NCBI GenBank assembly: GCA_031271125.1
Contig: JAISWH010000170.1
Span: forward strand, 1-38,085
Source: Dysgonamonadaceae bacterium
Lineage (GTDB): Bacteria > Bacteroidota > Bacteroidia > Bacteroidales > Azobacteroidaceae
Length of the DNA: 38,085 nucleotides
Direction of reading: 5' to 3'
In this document: positions 25,371 through 34,500 of the stretch, in pieces
Position numbering within the stretch: position 1 is the stretch's first letter
Layout: every line of letters begins with the position of its first letter
The notes under the pieces: model-generated
What the model was told of the DNA's origin: nothing
Database searches by the model: none
The model's input: only the letters and a program-made list of their open reading frames with translations
Made by a program: the position numbers and the translations under genes

Positions 25371-27196
25371 TTCCGTATAGCTCCCTTATCAGCCGAACTA
25401 ACCATCGAAGCATAAACTCTCAGGGCTTTGGAAATAATCCGGTTACGGTCTTTGGGCGTCCAGGCGTCTTTACCTCGTTCGGTTTCTTCCAAACGTCTTT
25501 TTGATAATTCTTCATCGCTAAGCAAAACATTAATACTGCGCGAAGGAATATCTATTTCGATGAGGTCGCCGTCGCGCACCAGGCCGATGGCGCCGCCCGA
25601 AGCTGCTTCGGGAGAGATGTGTCCGATGCTTAAACCCGACGTGCCGCCCGAAAAACGTCCGTCGGTAATCAATGCACATTCTTTTCCCAGATGGCGGGAT
25701 TTGATGTAAGACGTCGGATACAACATTTCCTGCATTCCGGGTCCTCCCTTCGGTCCTTCGTACGTGATGACCACCACATCGCCGCTTTGCACTTTTCCGT
25801 CGAGAATACCGTCGCAAGCCGCTTCCTGCGAAGTGAAAACTTTTGCTGTTCCCTTGAAATGCAAGATGCTCTCGTCTACGCCGGCTGTTTTTATCACGCA
25901 ACCGTCCCGAGCGATATTTCCTTTCAGGACGGCCAGGCCGCCGTCTTTGGAGTAAGCATGGGCAATGTCGCGGATACAGCCGTTTTCCCTGTCCAAATCC
26001 CAGGTGTCGTAAAAATTGGATTGAGATCCCATCGCCAAATTAAATTCATTCCCCGGCGCCTCCGGCTTACCATTCACAATTCCTAATTCACAATTCCTAA
26101 TTCCTAATTCGTAATTCTTAATTCGATTAACCGTCGTATCAATCAACCCGCCTTTGGCAAGTTCCGCCAAGATTCCCATAATTCCGCCGGCGCGATGAAC
26201 ATCCTGGATATGATACTTTTGCGTATTGGGCGCCACTTTGCAAAGGCAAGGCGTTCGACGCGAAAGCGCATCAATATCGTCCATCGTGAATTGTACGCCC
26301 GCTTCGGCGGCAATCGCCAAGAGATGCAAAACGGTGTTCGTCGAACCGCCCATGGCAATATCAAGCGTCATCGCGTTAAGGAAAGCGGGACGGGTAGCAA
26401 TGCTTCGGGGCAAAACACTGTCGTCGCCGTCGCGGTAGTATTTATAGGCGTTTTCAACGATCAATCGCGCCGCATCTTTGAAAAGATTGAGGCGATTCGT
26501 GTGCGTAGCGACGATTGTGCCGTTGCCCGGCAATGCCAGACCGATCGCTTCGTTCAGGCAGTTCATCGAATTGGCGGTAAACATACCGCTGCATGAGCCG
26601 CAGGAGGGACAAGCCGCCTGTTCGATTTTTGCAACTTGCTCATCCGAAACGCTTTCGTCCGCACTCTGAATCATTGCATCAATCAAATCCAGTTTTTGTC
26701 CGTCCAGCAAGCCGGCTTCCATAGGACCGCCGGAAACGAACACAGCGGGAATATTCAGCCGCATGGCGGCCATCAACATGCCCGGCGTAATTTTGTCGCA
26801 ATTTGAGATGCAAATCATGGCGTCGGCTTTATGGGCCTGTATCATATATTCTACGCTGTCGGCAATCAGATCGCGGGAAGGGAGGGAATACAACATGCCG
26901 TCGTGTCCCATGGCGATACCGTCGTCGATAGCAATGGTATTAAATTCGGCGGCGAAACAGCCCAAGGTTTCAATTTCACGTTTGACATATTGCCCGATTT
27001 CATGCAAATGCATGTGTCCGGGAACAAACTGCGTAAAGGAATTGACGATAGCGACGACCGGTTTTCCCATTTGTCCGGGTTTCATGCCGTTGGCTTTCCA
27101 CAAGGCGCGCGCACCCGCCATCCTGCGGCCGGAAGTCGAGATGCTGCTACGCAAACTTATAGCATATATTTCTTTGTTGCGTACTGTTGTTTCCAT
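25367..27196 (-). CDS. ilvD: Dihydroxy-acid dehydratase, with a repeat-derived insert
   Basis: IlvD carries out the third common step of branched-chain amino acid synthesis, dehydrating 2,3-dihydroxy acids with an iron-sulfur cluster. The 609 residues are normal in length for the family. Motifs [83 protein letters not shown] and [21 protein letters not shown] are all intact. Between DTTVNRI and MGSQ, where relatives have a loop beginning like VDGLTLGEA, this protein has [15 protein letters not shown] encoded by an AATTCNN repeat. The frame is kept. The gene stands apart from other ilv genes, 21 bp downstream of topA. Sugar-acid dehydratases share the fold, but the motifs and length favour IlvD. 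Confidence 0.92.
   Translation of the reverse strand: METTVRNKEIYAISLRSSISTSGRRMAGARALWKANGMKPGQMGKPVVAIVNSFTQFVPGHMHLHEIGQYVKREIETLGCFAAEFNTIAIDDGIAMGHDGMLYSLPSRDLIADSVEYMIQAHKADAMICISNCDKITPGMLMAAMRLNIPAVFVSGGPMEAGLLDGQKLDLIDAMIQSADESVSDEQVAKIEQAACPSCGSCSGMFTANSMNCLNEAIGLALPGNGTIVATHTNRLNLFKDAARLIVENAYKYYRDGDDSVLPRSIATRPAFLNAMTLDIAMGGSTNTVLHLLAIAAEAGVQFTMDDIDALSRRTPCLCKVAPNTQKYHIQDVHRAGGIMGILAELAKGGLIDTTVNRIKNYELGIRNCELGIVNGKPEAPGNEFNLAMGSQSNFYDTWDLDRENGCIRDIAHAYSKDGGLAVLKGNIARDGCVIKTAGVDESILHFKGTAKVFTSQEAACDGILDGKVQSGDVVVITYEGPKGGPGMQEMLYPTSYIKSRHLGKECALITDGRFSGGTSGLSIGHISPEAASGGAIGLVRDGDLIEIDIPSRSINVLLSDEELSKRRLEETERGKDAWTPKDRNRIISKALRVYASMVSSADKGAIRN
26071..26126. repeat. Eight-unit AATTCNN heptamer repeat inside ilvD
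   Basis: Eight 7-bp units in a row (CATTCAC, AATTCCT, AATTCAC, AATTCCT, AATTCCT, AATTCGT, AATTCTT, AATTCGA). Because three units make 21 bp, the minus-strand translation is itself a heptapeptide repeat ([14 protein letters not shown]). The total of 56 bp is not a multiple of three, so flanking changes must have kept the frame. Confidence 0.88.
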
Positions 27197-27217
27197 GTTT
27201 GGATATATGTTTTACAA

Positions 27218-29545
27218 CTATTTCTTTTTCCTTTTTGCCGTTTTCGAAGATTTAGCCGGCGCCGCATTAATAATTTTCATTGTTTCTTCAAAACTCAATT
27301 CGGTAGGTACAACGCCTTTGGGGACTCTGAAATTGACTCTGTTATAAGAAATATAGGGGCCGAAACGACCGTTCAGGATTTGTAGTCCGGCGTCTTCGGG
27401 GAAAAGTTTGATATACTTATTCGCTTCTTTTTCTTTTTTTTCCGTAATAAGTTTTTCCGCTTCTTCAAGGGTAATATGATAGGGATCGTATCCTTTGGGA
27501 ATGGAAATAAACATATTATCATATTTAAGATAGGGGCCGAAACGACCAACGGCCGCCTCAATCGGTTTTCCTTCCGATTCTCCTACTTTACGCGGTAATT
27601 GAAACAGCCGTAAAGCTTCTTCCAAAGAGATGGTTTCTATCGACTGCCCTTTCGCCAAAGAGGCAAACAGCGGTTTGGCTTCATCTTCCGCCGAACCGAT
27701 TTGTACAAAAGGTCCGAAGCGTCCGATTTTTACGGACACCGGTTTACCTGTTTTCGGGTCTGTACCCAAAATTTTTTCTCCGACCTTCAATTCGTATTTC
27801 GAAGCGGATACGGTTTGTACTACGGGATGAAACAAGTCGTAAAATTTGTGAAGCGTATCCGTCCAACACATTTCGCCGATGGCGATTTTATCAAATTCTT
27901 TTTCCAGGTTGGCAGTGAAAGTGTATTCCAATACCTGCGGAAAATTTTCCGTCAGAAAATCATTGACAATGATTCCGGAATCGGTAGGCAAAAGTTTACC
28001 TTTATCAGCTCCTACCGTTTCTGTTTTCGTCGTTTTTGCAATGTGCTTATTTTTAAGCGTAAGTGTGATAAACAACTTGGATTCACCCTCTTTGTTCCCT
28101 TTGGTAACGTATCCTCTGTGCTGTATGGTAGAAATGGTCGGCGCATAAGTAGAAGGACGGCCGATGCCCAATTCTTCCAATTTATGCACTAAACTTGCTT
28201 CGGTGTAACGCGCCGGTCTTTGTGTCAGTTTTTCAGCGGCGGTTGCTTCCGACAAATTCAGTATTTCTTTCACTTTCATCGGTGGAAGGAGCGCTTCCAT
28301 CTGTTCATCCTGATTTTCGTCGTCGCTGTCTTCCATATACACGCGCAAGAAGCCGTCGAATTTGATCACTTCACCGTTTACGATAAACTTTTCGTTTTGA
28401 CGGTTACTGATACCAATGGTTACTGTTGTCCGTTCCAATTCCGCATCAGCCATTTGCGAAGCGACGGTGCGTTTCCAAATCAACTCGTAGAGTTTTTGTT
28501 CCGGCACGCTTGTTTTGACGGCCTTCCGGTCAATATATGTAGGGCGAATGGCCTCGTGAGCTTCCTGCGCTCCTTTGGTTTTTGTATGATATTGGCGGAT
28601 TTTCACGTAATTGTCGCCAAAATCATTTTCGATTTCTTTCCTGGCGGCGTTCAGCGCCAAAGTTGATAAATTCAAAGAATCCGTACGCATGTATGTAATA
28701 AAACCTGCTTCATACAATTTTTGAGCGACCGACATGGTCTGGGCAACCGAAAAGCCGATTTTGCGGGCGGCTTCCTGTTGCAAAGTAGAAGTAGTGAAAG
28801 GCGGTGTGGGCGATTTTTTGCCCGGTCGCGTGTTGATGTCTTCAATGGTAAAGGTCGCATCCTTCAGGCTTTCCAGAAATGCTTTCGCTTCGGTTTCGGA
28901 AGGGAAGCGTTTATTTAATTCCGCTTTCAGCAAGGTTTTACCGTCGGAAAGGATAAATTCCGCAACGACTTTGAAATAAACTTCAGCATTGAATTGGTTG
29001 ATTTCCCTTTCCCGCTCGACAATCAGGCGCACGGCAACCGATTGGACGCGTCCGGCGGAAAGCGAAGGCATAATTTTTTTCCAAAGAACCGGCGATAATT
29101 CAAAACCGACAATCCGGTCTAAAACCCGGCGCGCTTGTTGAGCGTCGACCAAGTTCAAATTAATATCCCTTGGATTTTCTATGGCATGAAGTATGGCGTT
29201 TTTTGTTATTTCGTGAAAAACAATCCGCTTCGAATCCTTCTTGGTCAGTTCCAATACTGTGGCAAGATGCCAGGCAATAGCTTCTCCTTCCCGGTCTTCA
29301 TCGGAAGCCAACCAGACCATTTGAGATTCTTTGGCCGCTTTTTTAAGTGTTTTTACTAAAGCCTCTTTGTCGGACGCTATGACATAATCGGGCTTGAAGT
29401 TATTTGCTACATCAACACTCAAGCCTTTTTCTTTCAAATCGCGGATGTGTCCGTAGCTTGAAAGTACTTTATAATCACCGCCTAAAAATTTTTCTATGGT
29501 TTTAGCTTTAGCCGGCGATTCTACAATAACGAGATTTTTCTGCAT
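27218..29545 (-). CDS. topA: DNA topoisomerase I (type IA)
   Basis: Type IA topoisomerases relax negatively supercoiled DNA through a tyrosine-linked single-strand break. I start at the ATG at 29545 (MQKNLVIVESPAKAKTIEKFLG), which begins the Toprim domain directly; the track start adds nine residues. The Toprim motif WLASDEDREGEAIAWHL is present, and the active-site tyrosine lies in AGFITYMRTDSLNLS. The C-terminus has three GRFGP repeats (IGRFGPFVQIG, VGRFGPYLKYDN, NGRFGPYISYN) and a basic tail (KTAKRKKK) in place of the four-cysteine zinc ribbons of E. coli TopA, as is normal in Bacteroidota. A -7-like TAAATTTG lies at 29577-29570 without a clear -33. Confidence 0.96.
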   Translation of the reverse strand: MQKNLVIVESPAKAKTIEKFLGGDYKVLSSYGHIRDLKEKGLSVDVANNFKPDYVIASDKEALVKTLKKAAKESQMVWLASDEDREGEAIAWHLATVLELTKKDSKRIVFHEITKNAILHAIENPRDINLNLVDAQQARRVLDRIVGFELSPVLWKKIMPSLSAGRVQSVAVRLIVEREREINQFNAEVYFKVVAEFILSDGKTLLKAELNKRFPSETEAKAFLESLKDATFTIEDINTRPGKKSPTPPFTTSTLQQEAARKIGFSVAQTMSVAQKLYEAGFITYMRTDSLNLSTLALNAARKEIENDFGDNYVKIRQYHTKTKGAQEAHEAIRPTYIDRKAVKTSVPEQKLYELIWKRTVASQMADAELERTTVTIGISNRQNEKFIVNGEVIKFDGFLRVYMEDSDDENQDEQMEALLPPMKVKEILNLSEATAAEKLTQRPARYTEASLVHKLEELGIGRPSTYAPTISTIQHRGYVTKGNKEGESKLFITLTLKNKHIAKTTKTETVGADKGKLLPTDSGIIVNDFLTENFPQVLEYTFTANLEKEFDKIAIGEMCWTDTLHKFYDLFHPVVQTVSASKYELKVGEKILGTDPKTGKPVSVKIGRFGPFVQIGSAEDEAKPLFASLAKGQSIETISLEEALRLFQLPRKVGESEGKPIEAAVGRFGPYLKYDNMFISIPKGYDPYHITLEEAEKLITEKKEKEANKYIKLFPEDAGLQILNGRFGPYISYNRVNFRVPKGVVPTELSFEETMKIINAAPAKSSKTAKRKKK

Positions 29546-29586
29546 AATTTTATCATCTTTTTGCGGCGGCAAATTTAATAAAAAAT

Positions 29587-31362
29587 TTAGAACATTATGC
29601 TTATTCCTCCCATAATGTTGAATTTTTGTGTCGGATAACCATACAAAATGTCATATTTTTGAAATAATAAGTTATTTGTTGAAAGGTATATGGAGAAAAA
29701 CGGAGTGAGGGCATAACTTGTCTTTATGGATAAATCATACACGTCTTTCATGTTAAAATAAGGTTTGGCCGAAAACGGTTCAATCGCTTTTCTTCCAAAT
29801 AAACCCTTAAATGTCAAATCCATACGCAACGGAATATCCGGCGCATGAAAATAGATGTCTGTTTCGGCTTCAAACCGCGGTTTGTGGGATGCTTCCATGT
29901 CATATTCCGCTATACTTCCATCTTCATTGTTATGGACTTTGGTAACATTCCAATTATAGAAAGTTCCTTTTACATTGACGCCTAAAAGGTCTTGGAAGGT
30001 ATAATTCATCCGGGCGCCGAATTTGATGACATTGGCTGTTCCGTAATTTCCGAACAGGACTGTTTTCCCTGATGTCCACTCATAGGAAGGAGTGAAAAAA
30101 TGCTCATCCTTGGTTATGCGGTATCCGGCGAAAACGTCCAGACTGAGATTGGAAACCGGTAAATACCTGAAACCGGCCGTTCCATCCAAATACGTTCTCG
30201 AATCCCGTATTCTTTCGAAAGGATATATGTACCGGTTTTCGTAAAACAGGTTGTAATTGCTATTGTCGTTGCGTCCGCCAAGCGCCGATGCGTAAAAAGC
30301 AAATGCGTCCGAGGGGTTGTAGTTGAAACGGATGTTCGGCGAAACCACATTTTTCTTCCTGCCGCCCAATTCAAAATCGGCTCTCAATCCGAGCGTAAGG
30401 TTCAGGTTGTCGCCTTCCATATAATAATAAGGATTCAGCGAGAGAACCGAAAAAAGCATAATATCATCGTTATCGGCGTAAGTCCGGAAAGCTTCGGAGT
30501 TATACTTATAGGTTTTGTAAAAACCGCTCAATCCGAATCCGGAAGTGGAATTATAATCGTCATGCAAATCCCATTCGATAATTATGCGATTTTCTTTTAC
30601 GCCCGGAGTTGTTTCAGTTAAATATTTTTGCTTGAAACCGGTATATCTCACATTGACTTTGTAATTCAATTTGTCGGGTGTATCCGAAGAAATTCCGGCA
30701 TGGGCTTCCAACATGTTGTTTACTTGATCGGGATAGTCTCTGATTTCGTAGACCGGAGGATCTGATGGCCACATAGACGATAACATGATTTGCTGCCCAT
30801 TGGTAACCGTCAATCCCGAATAATTAAACGAGGAATAAGTGTATTTCAAACCGGCAGACAGTTTCGCATTGTCGAAATTGTGACTGAAATTGATCCCTCC
30901 CCAATTATCGTTCATAAAGAATTTCTGCGATTCGGAAGGGAGTTGAAGACTCGGATTTTTGGAATTACTCGAACGATGCGAAAAATAAACGGACAAAAAG
31001 TCCTTGCCGGTATTCAAAATCTGATAAGCGGCGTCGCCATCGAAGTTCAAAATGGTACTTAACCGGAGGCTTGCGTACCCGGCATATTTCGAGGTGTTCA
31101 AATCCGAAAGCATCGACTTGGGTATCAAGTAATTAAGTCCGGGTTGGGCCTCGTAAGCCGTTGAATAGTTTGAGAACTCCACTTTGGATTCAGGCGCTTG
31201 AGGCTCACGCAATTTCGGCAGGTGATTGATTTTAGCCGCAGACTCGATAGTAGGGCTGTATTCCTTTTCCAAAGTCATTTCGCGATTCAGTACGGAATCT
31301 TTTTGGGCTTGCAGAGGTAATGCGCAAAGCCACGCCAACAATAATATGTAGATTGATTTCAT
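29587..31362 (-). CDS. Outer-membrane beta-barrel protein (TonB-receptor-like, no plug)
   Basis: This 591-residue protein has a signal peptide (MKSIYILLLAWLCALPLQAQ) and then alternating hydrophobic and polar stretches with many aromatic residues (YAGYASLRLSTILNF, LNLTLGLRADFELGG, FIYPF-type turns) typical of a large beta-barrel. It ends in GGISIMF with the terminal Phe that marks barrel proteins. There is no recognisable plug domain and no CarboxypepD-like start, so it is not a complete TonB-dependent receptor. It follows the TPR gene by about 70 bp and is probably cotranscribed with it. I do not recognise a specific function; partnership with the TPR protein is inferred from adjacency. Confidence 0.78.
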   Translation of the reverse strand: MKSIYILLLAWLCALPLQAQKDSVLNREMTLEKEYSPTIESAAKINHLPKLREPQAPESKVEFSNYSTAYEAQPGLNYLIPKSMLSDLNTSKYAGYASLRLSTILNFDGDAAYQILNTGKDFLSVYFSHRSSNSKNPSLQLPSESQKFFMNDNWGGINFSHNFDNAKLSAGLKYTYSSFNYSGLTVTNGQQIMLSSMWPSDPPVYEIRDYPDQVNNMLEAHAGISSDTPDKLNYKVNVRYTGFKQKYLTETTPGVKENRIIIEWDLHDDYNSTSGFGLSGFYKTYKYNSEAFRTYADNDDIMLFSVLSLNPYYYMEGDNLNLTLGLRADFELGGRKKNVVSPNIRFNYNPSDAFAFYASALGGRNDNSNYNLFYENRYIYPFERIRDSRTYLDGTAGFRYLPVSNLSLDVFAGYRITKDEHFFTPSYEWTSGKTVLFGNYGTANVIKFGARMNYTFQDLLGVNVKGTFYNWNVTKVHNNEDGSIAEYDMEASHKPRFEAETDIYFHAPDIPLRMDLTFKGLFGRKAIEPFSAKPYFNMKDVYDLSIKTSYALTPFFSIYLSTNNLLFQKYDILYGYPTQKFNIMGGISIMF

Positions 31363-31399
31363 ATTTAAATAAACTAAAAGTTAAATACTAATTACTCCT

Positions 31400-31429
31400 A
31401 AAGCCTTGCTCCCGCGTGGAGTAGGCTTT
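31400..31429. repeat. Interrupted hairpin between the TPR and barrel genes
   Basis: AAAGCCT pairs with AGGCTTT and the inner CTCC with GGAG around a CGCGT loop. The hairpin begins 4 bp after the TPR stop. No T-run follows on the minus strand, so it is more likely an mRNA-processing or stability element, or a dispersed palindrome, than a terminator. Confidence 0.5.
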
Positions 31430-31432
31430 ATG

Positions 31433-34423
31433 TTATAATTTTTCTAATCGGTCATTAATCATGCTTTTAATATCGTCTCCCTGCTGTTTATAATTGTTTA
31501 GCAAACTTTCCAGATATTGGCGAGCCTGTAATTTATCACCTTCGGAAAGGCAAATATCCGACATCAGGATAAAACTCCGCGCCAACCAGTAAGCATGCGG
31601 CGTTCCTTGCTTGATATAATCCGAAATGACGTCTTTGGCGCGGCCGGTTTGCTTATTGTCAAAATAATTTTGCGCCAATAAATATTTGGCTTCCGCGCCG
31701 AATATCGTCCTTGTGTCTTTCGATAAATCCAGCAAATCTTTTTCGGCGAGTGTTTTTTCGCCCAATTCCAAAAAGGCTTTTGCCCGATAGTATTTGGCTT
31801 CTTCCTTGATTCTCGGATCGGAAATTTCACTTTTCAACAAAAGATTGGCGGAAGTAGCCGTTTGGTTAGGTTTGTGCAGGCGGGCAGCCGAACGCATTGT
31901 TCCCAAAGCGCCTTCTTCGCGGTTGGATTTGTTTTCGGCCATATTTTGCAGGCGTTCGTAGTACGGCAAAGCGCTATCGTAGTTGCCCTCGTTATACAAT
32001 AACTCGGCCATCCGGGCAAGGGATTCTTCGGTAAACCGGTTGTTTCCTGCATCCAAAACTTTTTGAAATTCACGTTTTGCCGCCGGATAATCCTTTTCCA
32101 TGTAATACGTTTGAGCGAGATAGTAGTGGGCATTTGTGCCGAATGTGCCGTTGGGAAAAGATTGCAGGTAATTAATCATTCCGGTTTGCGCTTGTTTCAC
32201 GTTGTCTCTCATGAAAGAACGTTCGGCAGCTATGTATGTCAATGAATCCTGTTCCGTTACATCGAACTTGACGGCGCCGCCTAAAGACTCAATATATTGC
32301 GCATATCCGGTGATATTGTTCATATCAAGATAAATCGATTTCAAATCCTGAACGGCTGTTACCGCTTCTTCGCTGCCCGGATATTTTTCGATTACTTTTT
32401 TGTAAGCCTGTACCGCATTTTCCAACTGATTGGTTTTGAAATAGAGTAAACCGATTTGCAGTCCGGCTTTGCGGGCATTACTGTTTTCGGGAAAGCGATC
32501 CCACAGGTTTTGATAGGTGTTTATGGCTGCAACTTCATTTTCCATTAACATATAAGTGCGTCCTTTTTCGTAGAGTGCGTCCGGCACGTAAGGCGATTCG
32601 GGATAATCGCCGATTAATTTGTCCATCAGGTTGATTTTCCCGGTGTAATCTTTTTGCAACCCCAAAACATATCCTTTCCGGAACAAGGCGTAATCACCTG
32701 CCGAAGGCATGAGGCGGATCGATTGGTTGTACGCGTTTTCAGCCTCACTCAAACGCCTGTTGTGGAAATAGCAATCGCCCAAACGTGCGTATGCATCCGC
32801 CAATACAGCCGATTTGCTTTTTTCCATATTGATATACCTGAGGAAATTGATTTCCGCCGCATTGTATTGCTGCCGGTTGAAAGCGCAATATGCCAAACCG
32901 TAAACAGCTAATCCAGAAAGGTTTCCGGCATTACTTCCTGTGTTCAGGCAGGCTTGAAAATCATTTGCCGCTTGCGTGTAATTATTTGTTTTATAATAAG
33001 ATTCGGCACGCCAATAAATGGATTCGTTTTTTTCGTTTACCGCATAATTTCCGGCGTTTATCGCTTGGGTGAAATATTGAATGGCTTTGCCGTAATTTTT
33101 ATTGGTAAAATGTACGGTTCCTAAATAATAATAGATTTTCTGGGCGGCTTCGCGGATTTTAGTTCCGGGGTTTTTGATTTTGGCAATGGAAGCCAAAGCC
33201 GTTTCGTAATTCTTAGTTGTCAGGTAAACATCTATTAATGCGTCGTTTACATTGTCGGTATAAATGGATTTCGGATAAGTATTGAGGAAATTTTCCAACA
33301 CCGTGACCGATTCTCCAAACGCGGAAACCGAATTTTGATGCAGAAGCATGGCATAATTATATGTGGCTGCTTCCTGGGCCTGCAAATCGAAATCCATACG
33401 GGAAGCCGATTGGAAAGCCATCAACGCTTTACCGGTATCGGCTTGCTTCAGGTATGCTTGTCCCAAATATAAATAGGCGCTTTGACCGCGCAAGTTGTTG
33501 CCGGGTTCGCTTTTACTCAGATACTCAATGGCTTTCGGATAATCTTTTTGAAAAAAACAGCTCAGTCCCAGAGTGTAAAAATCTTCGGGTTGCGGATTTT
33601 CCGCTGTTGTAAAATATTTTTTCAAATACTCAATGGCTTTCGAATAATCTGCTTGTTGATAATAAGATAAGCCAACCAAACGATTCATTTCCATATTGTA
33701 ATCGTGGGAAGGATAAGCGCTTAAAAGTTTCCGGCCTTCGGCAATCGTCCGATCGTAACGTCCTTGCGCAAAATTGATTTGTGCCAGATAATATAGAACG
33801 TCGGGATTAAATTCTTTTTTATTTTTAATTTCATTGAACAGAGGTAAGGCTTGTTTGTAATCTTCCTCTGTATAAGAAATATAAGCAGAATAATAAATAG
33901 CTTCGTCGCGGTAGTTTACGCTGTTTTTCCTTAATAGGAAGAATAGGCGTTTGGCTTCTTTGTTCTGCTGCATTTGCAGGTAAGAATATCCCAAACGGTA
34001 GGCGTAATCTTCCTGTTCCTGCACCGAAAGTTTATCCAAATCGGCTTGTGAAAACCAATAAATAGCTACCTTGTAATCTGCTTGTTTATAGTGAGTTGAA
34101 GCAATCATAAAACAAACTTCGTCCCGGTGCCTGTTGACCGGGTAATCATCTAAAAAACGCATTAATTCAAGCCTTGCATTCGTTTTTCCCTGGTGGTATA
34201 AGGAAGCCGCCAACAGAAAAGCGGATTCCTGAATCAATGCTTCATCCGTAGCTATTTGTCCGAATTGAAGTAGCTTATTGGTACAGCCGGCATAATTTTG
34301 ATTGTCGTACAACCATTTGCCTTCTTTAAAAAGCCGATCGGGGGAAATATAACTAACCGAACGTTGCGCTACGGTTATTTGCATGCAAAACACACTGCAC
34401 AAGAGGAATAATAATTTTTTCAT
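31433..34423 (-). CDS. Large periplasmic tetratricopeptide-repeat protein
   Basis: This is a 996-residue protein with a signal peptide (MKKLLFLLCSVFCMQITVAQ) followed by TPR units over nearly its whole length. Typical examples are YYLGTVHFTNKNYGKAIQYFTQAI, AYARLGDCYFHNRRLSEAENAYNQSI and HYYLAQTYYMEKDYPAAKREFQKVL, each with the small-residue and aromatic spacing of a helix-turn-helix TPR. There are probably more than fifteen units. TPR arrays of this type act as scaffolds in the periplasm or at the outer membrane. A strong promoter lies just upstream, and the barrel protein gene is downstream in the same direction. No enzymatic motif was seen. Confidence 0.9.
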   Translation of the reverse strand: MKKLLFLLCSVFCMQITVAQRSVSYISPDRLFKEGKWLYDNQNYAGCTNKLLQFGQIATDEALIQESAFLLAASLYHQGKTNARLELMRFLDDYPVNRHRDEVCFMIASTHYKQADYKVAIYWFSQADLDKLSVQEQEDYAYRLGYSYLQMQQNKEAKRLFFLLRKNSVNYRDEAIYYSAYISYTEEDYKQALPLFNEIKNKKEFNPDVLYYLAQINFAQGRYDRTIAEGRKLLSAYPSHDYNMEMNRLVGLSYYQQADYSKAIEYLKKYFTTAENPQPEDFYTLGLSCFFQKDYPKAIEYLSKSEPGNNLRGQSAYLYLGQAYLKQADTGKALMAFQSASRMDFDLQAQEAATYNYAMLLHQNSVSAFGESVTVLENFLNTYPKSIYTDNVNDALIDVYLTTKNYETALASIAKIKNPGTKIREAAQKIYYYLGTVHFTNKNYGKAIQYFTQAINAGNYAVNEKNESIYWRAESYYKTNNYTQAANDFQACLNTGSNAGNLSGLAVYGLAYCAFNRQQYNAAEINFLRYINMEKSKSAVLADAYARLGDCYFHNRRLSEAENAYNQSIRLMPSAGDYALFRKGYVLGLQKDYTGKINLMDKLIGDYPESPYVPDALYEKGRTYMLMENEVAAINTYQNLWDRFPENSNARKAGLQIGLLYFKTNQLENAVQAYKKVIEKYPGSEEAVTAVQDLKSIYLDMNNITGYAQYIESLGGAVKFDVTEQDSLTYIAAERSFMRDNVKQAQTGMINYLQSFPNGTFGTNAHYYLAQTYYMEKDYPAAKREFQKVLDAGNNRFTEESLARMAELLYNEGNYDSALPYYERLQNMAENKSNREEGALGTMRSAARLHKPNQTATSANLLLKSEISDPRIKEEAKYYRAKAFLELGEKTLAEKDLLDLSKDTRTIFGAEAKYLLAQNYFDNKQTGRAKDVISDYIKQGTPHAYWLARSFILMSDICLSEGDKLQARQYLESLLNNYKQQGDDIKSMINDRLEKL

Positions 34424-34450
34424 CCGGACATAAATTTATTCTTAATTATG

Positions 34451-34482
34451 CAAAAGTAGTAATTAGCATGAAATAAACCAAA
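34451..34482 (-). promoter_or_regulatory. Promoter of the TPR-barrel (and perhaps topA-ilvD) transcript
   Basis: On the minus strand TTTG (34482-34479), 20 nt, and TACTTTTG (34458-34451) match the Bacteroides consensus perfectly. The leader before the TPR ATG at 34423 would be about 22 nt. Confidence 0.7.
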
Positions 34483-34500
34483 TTTAGTGAAATCGGGATT

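Noticed and set aside
26071-26126. CRISPR array or microsatellite in ilvD
   Set aside because: Units are 7 bp without spacers of CRISPR size, so it is a tandem heptamer repeat, not a CRISPR array.
25367-27196. IlvD-family protein as a sugar-acid dehydratase of the uronate operon
   Set aside because: It is convergent to the regulator and on another transcript, and its motifs and length match IlvD proper.
28220-28666. 148-residue plus-strand ORF opposite topA
   Set aside because: Contained in the well-supported topA frame, with no recognisable motif.
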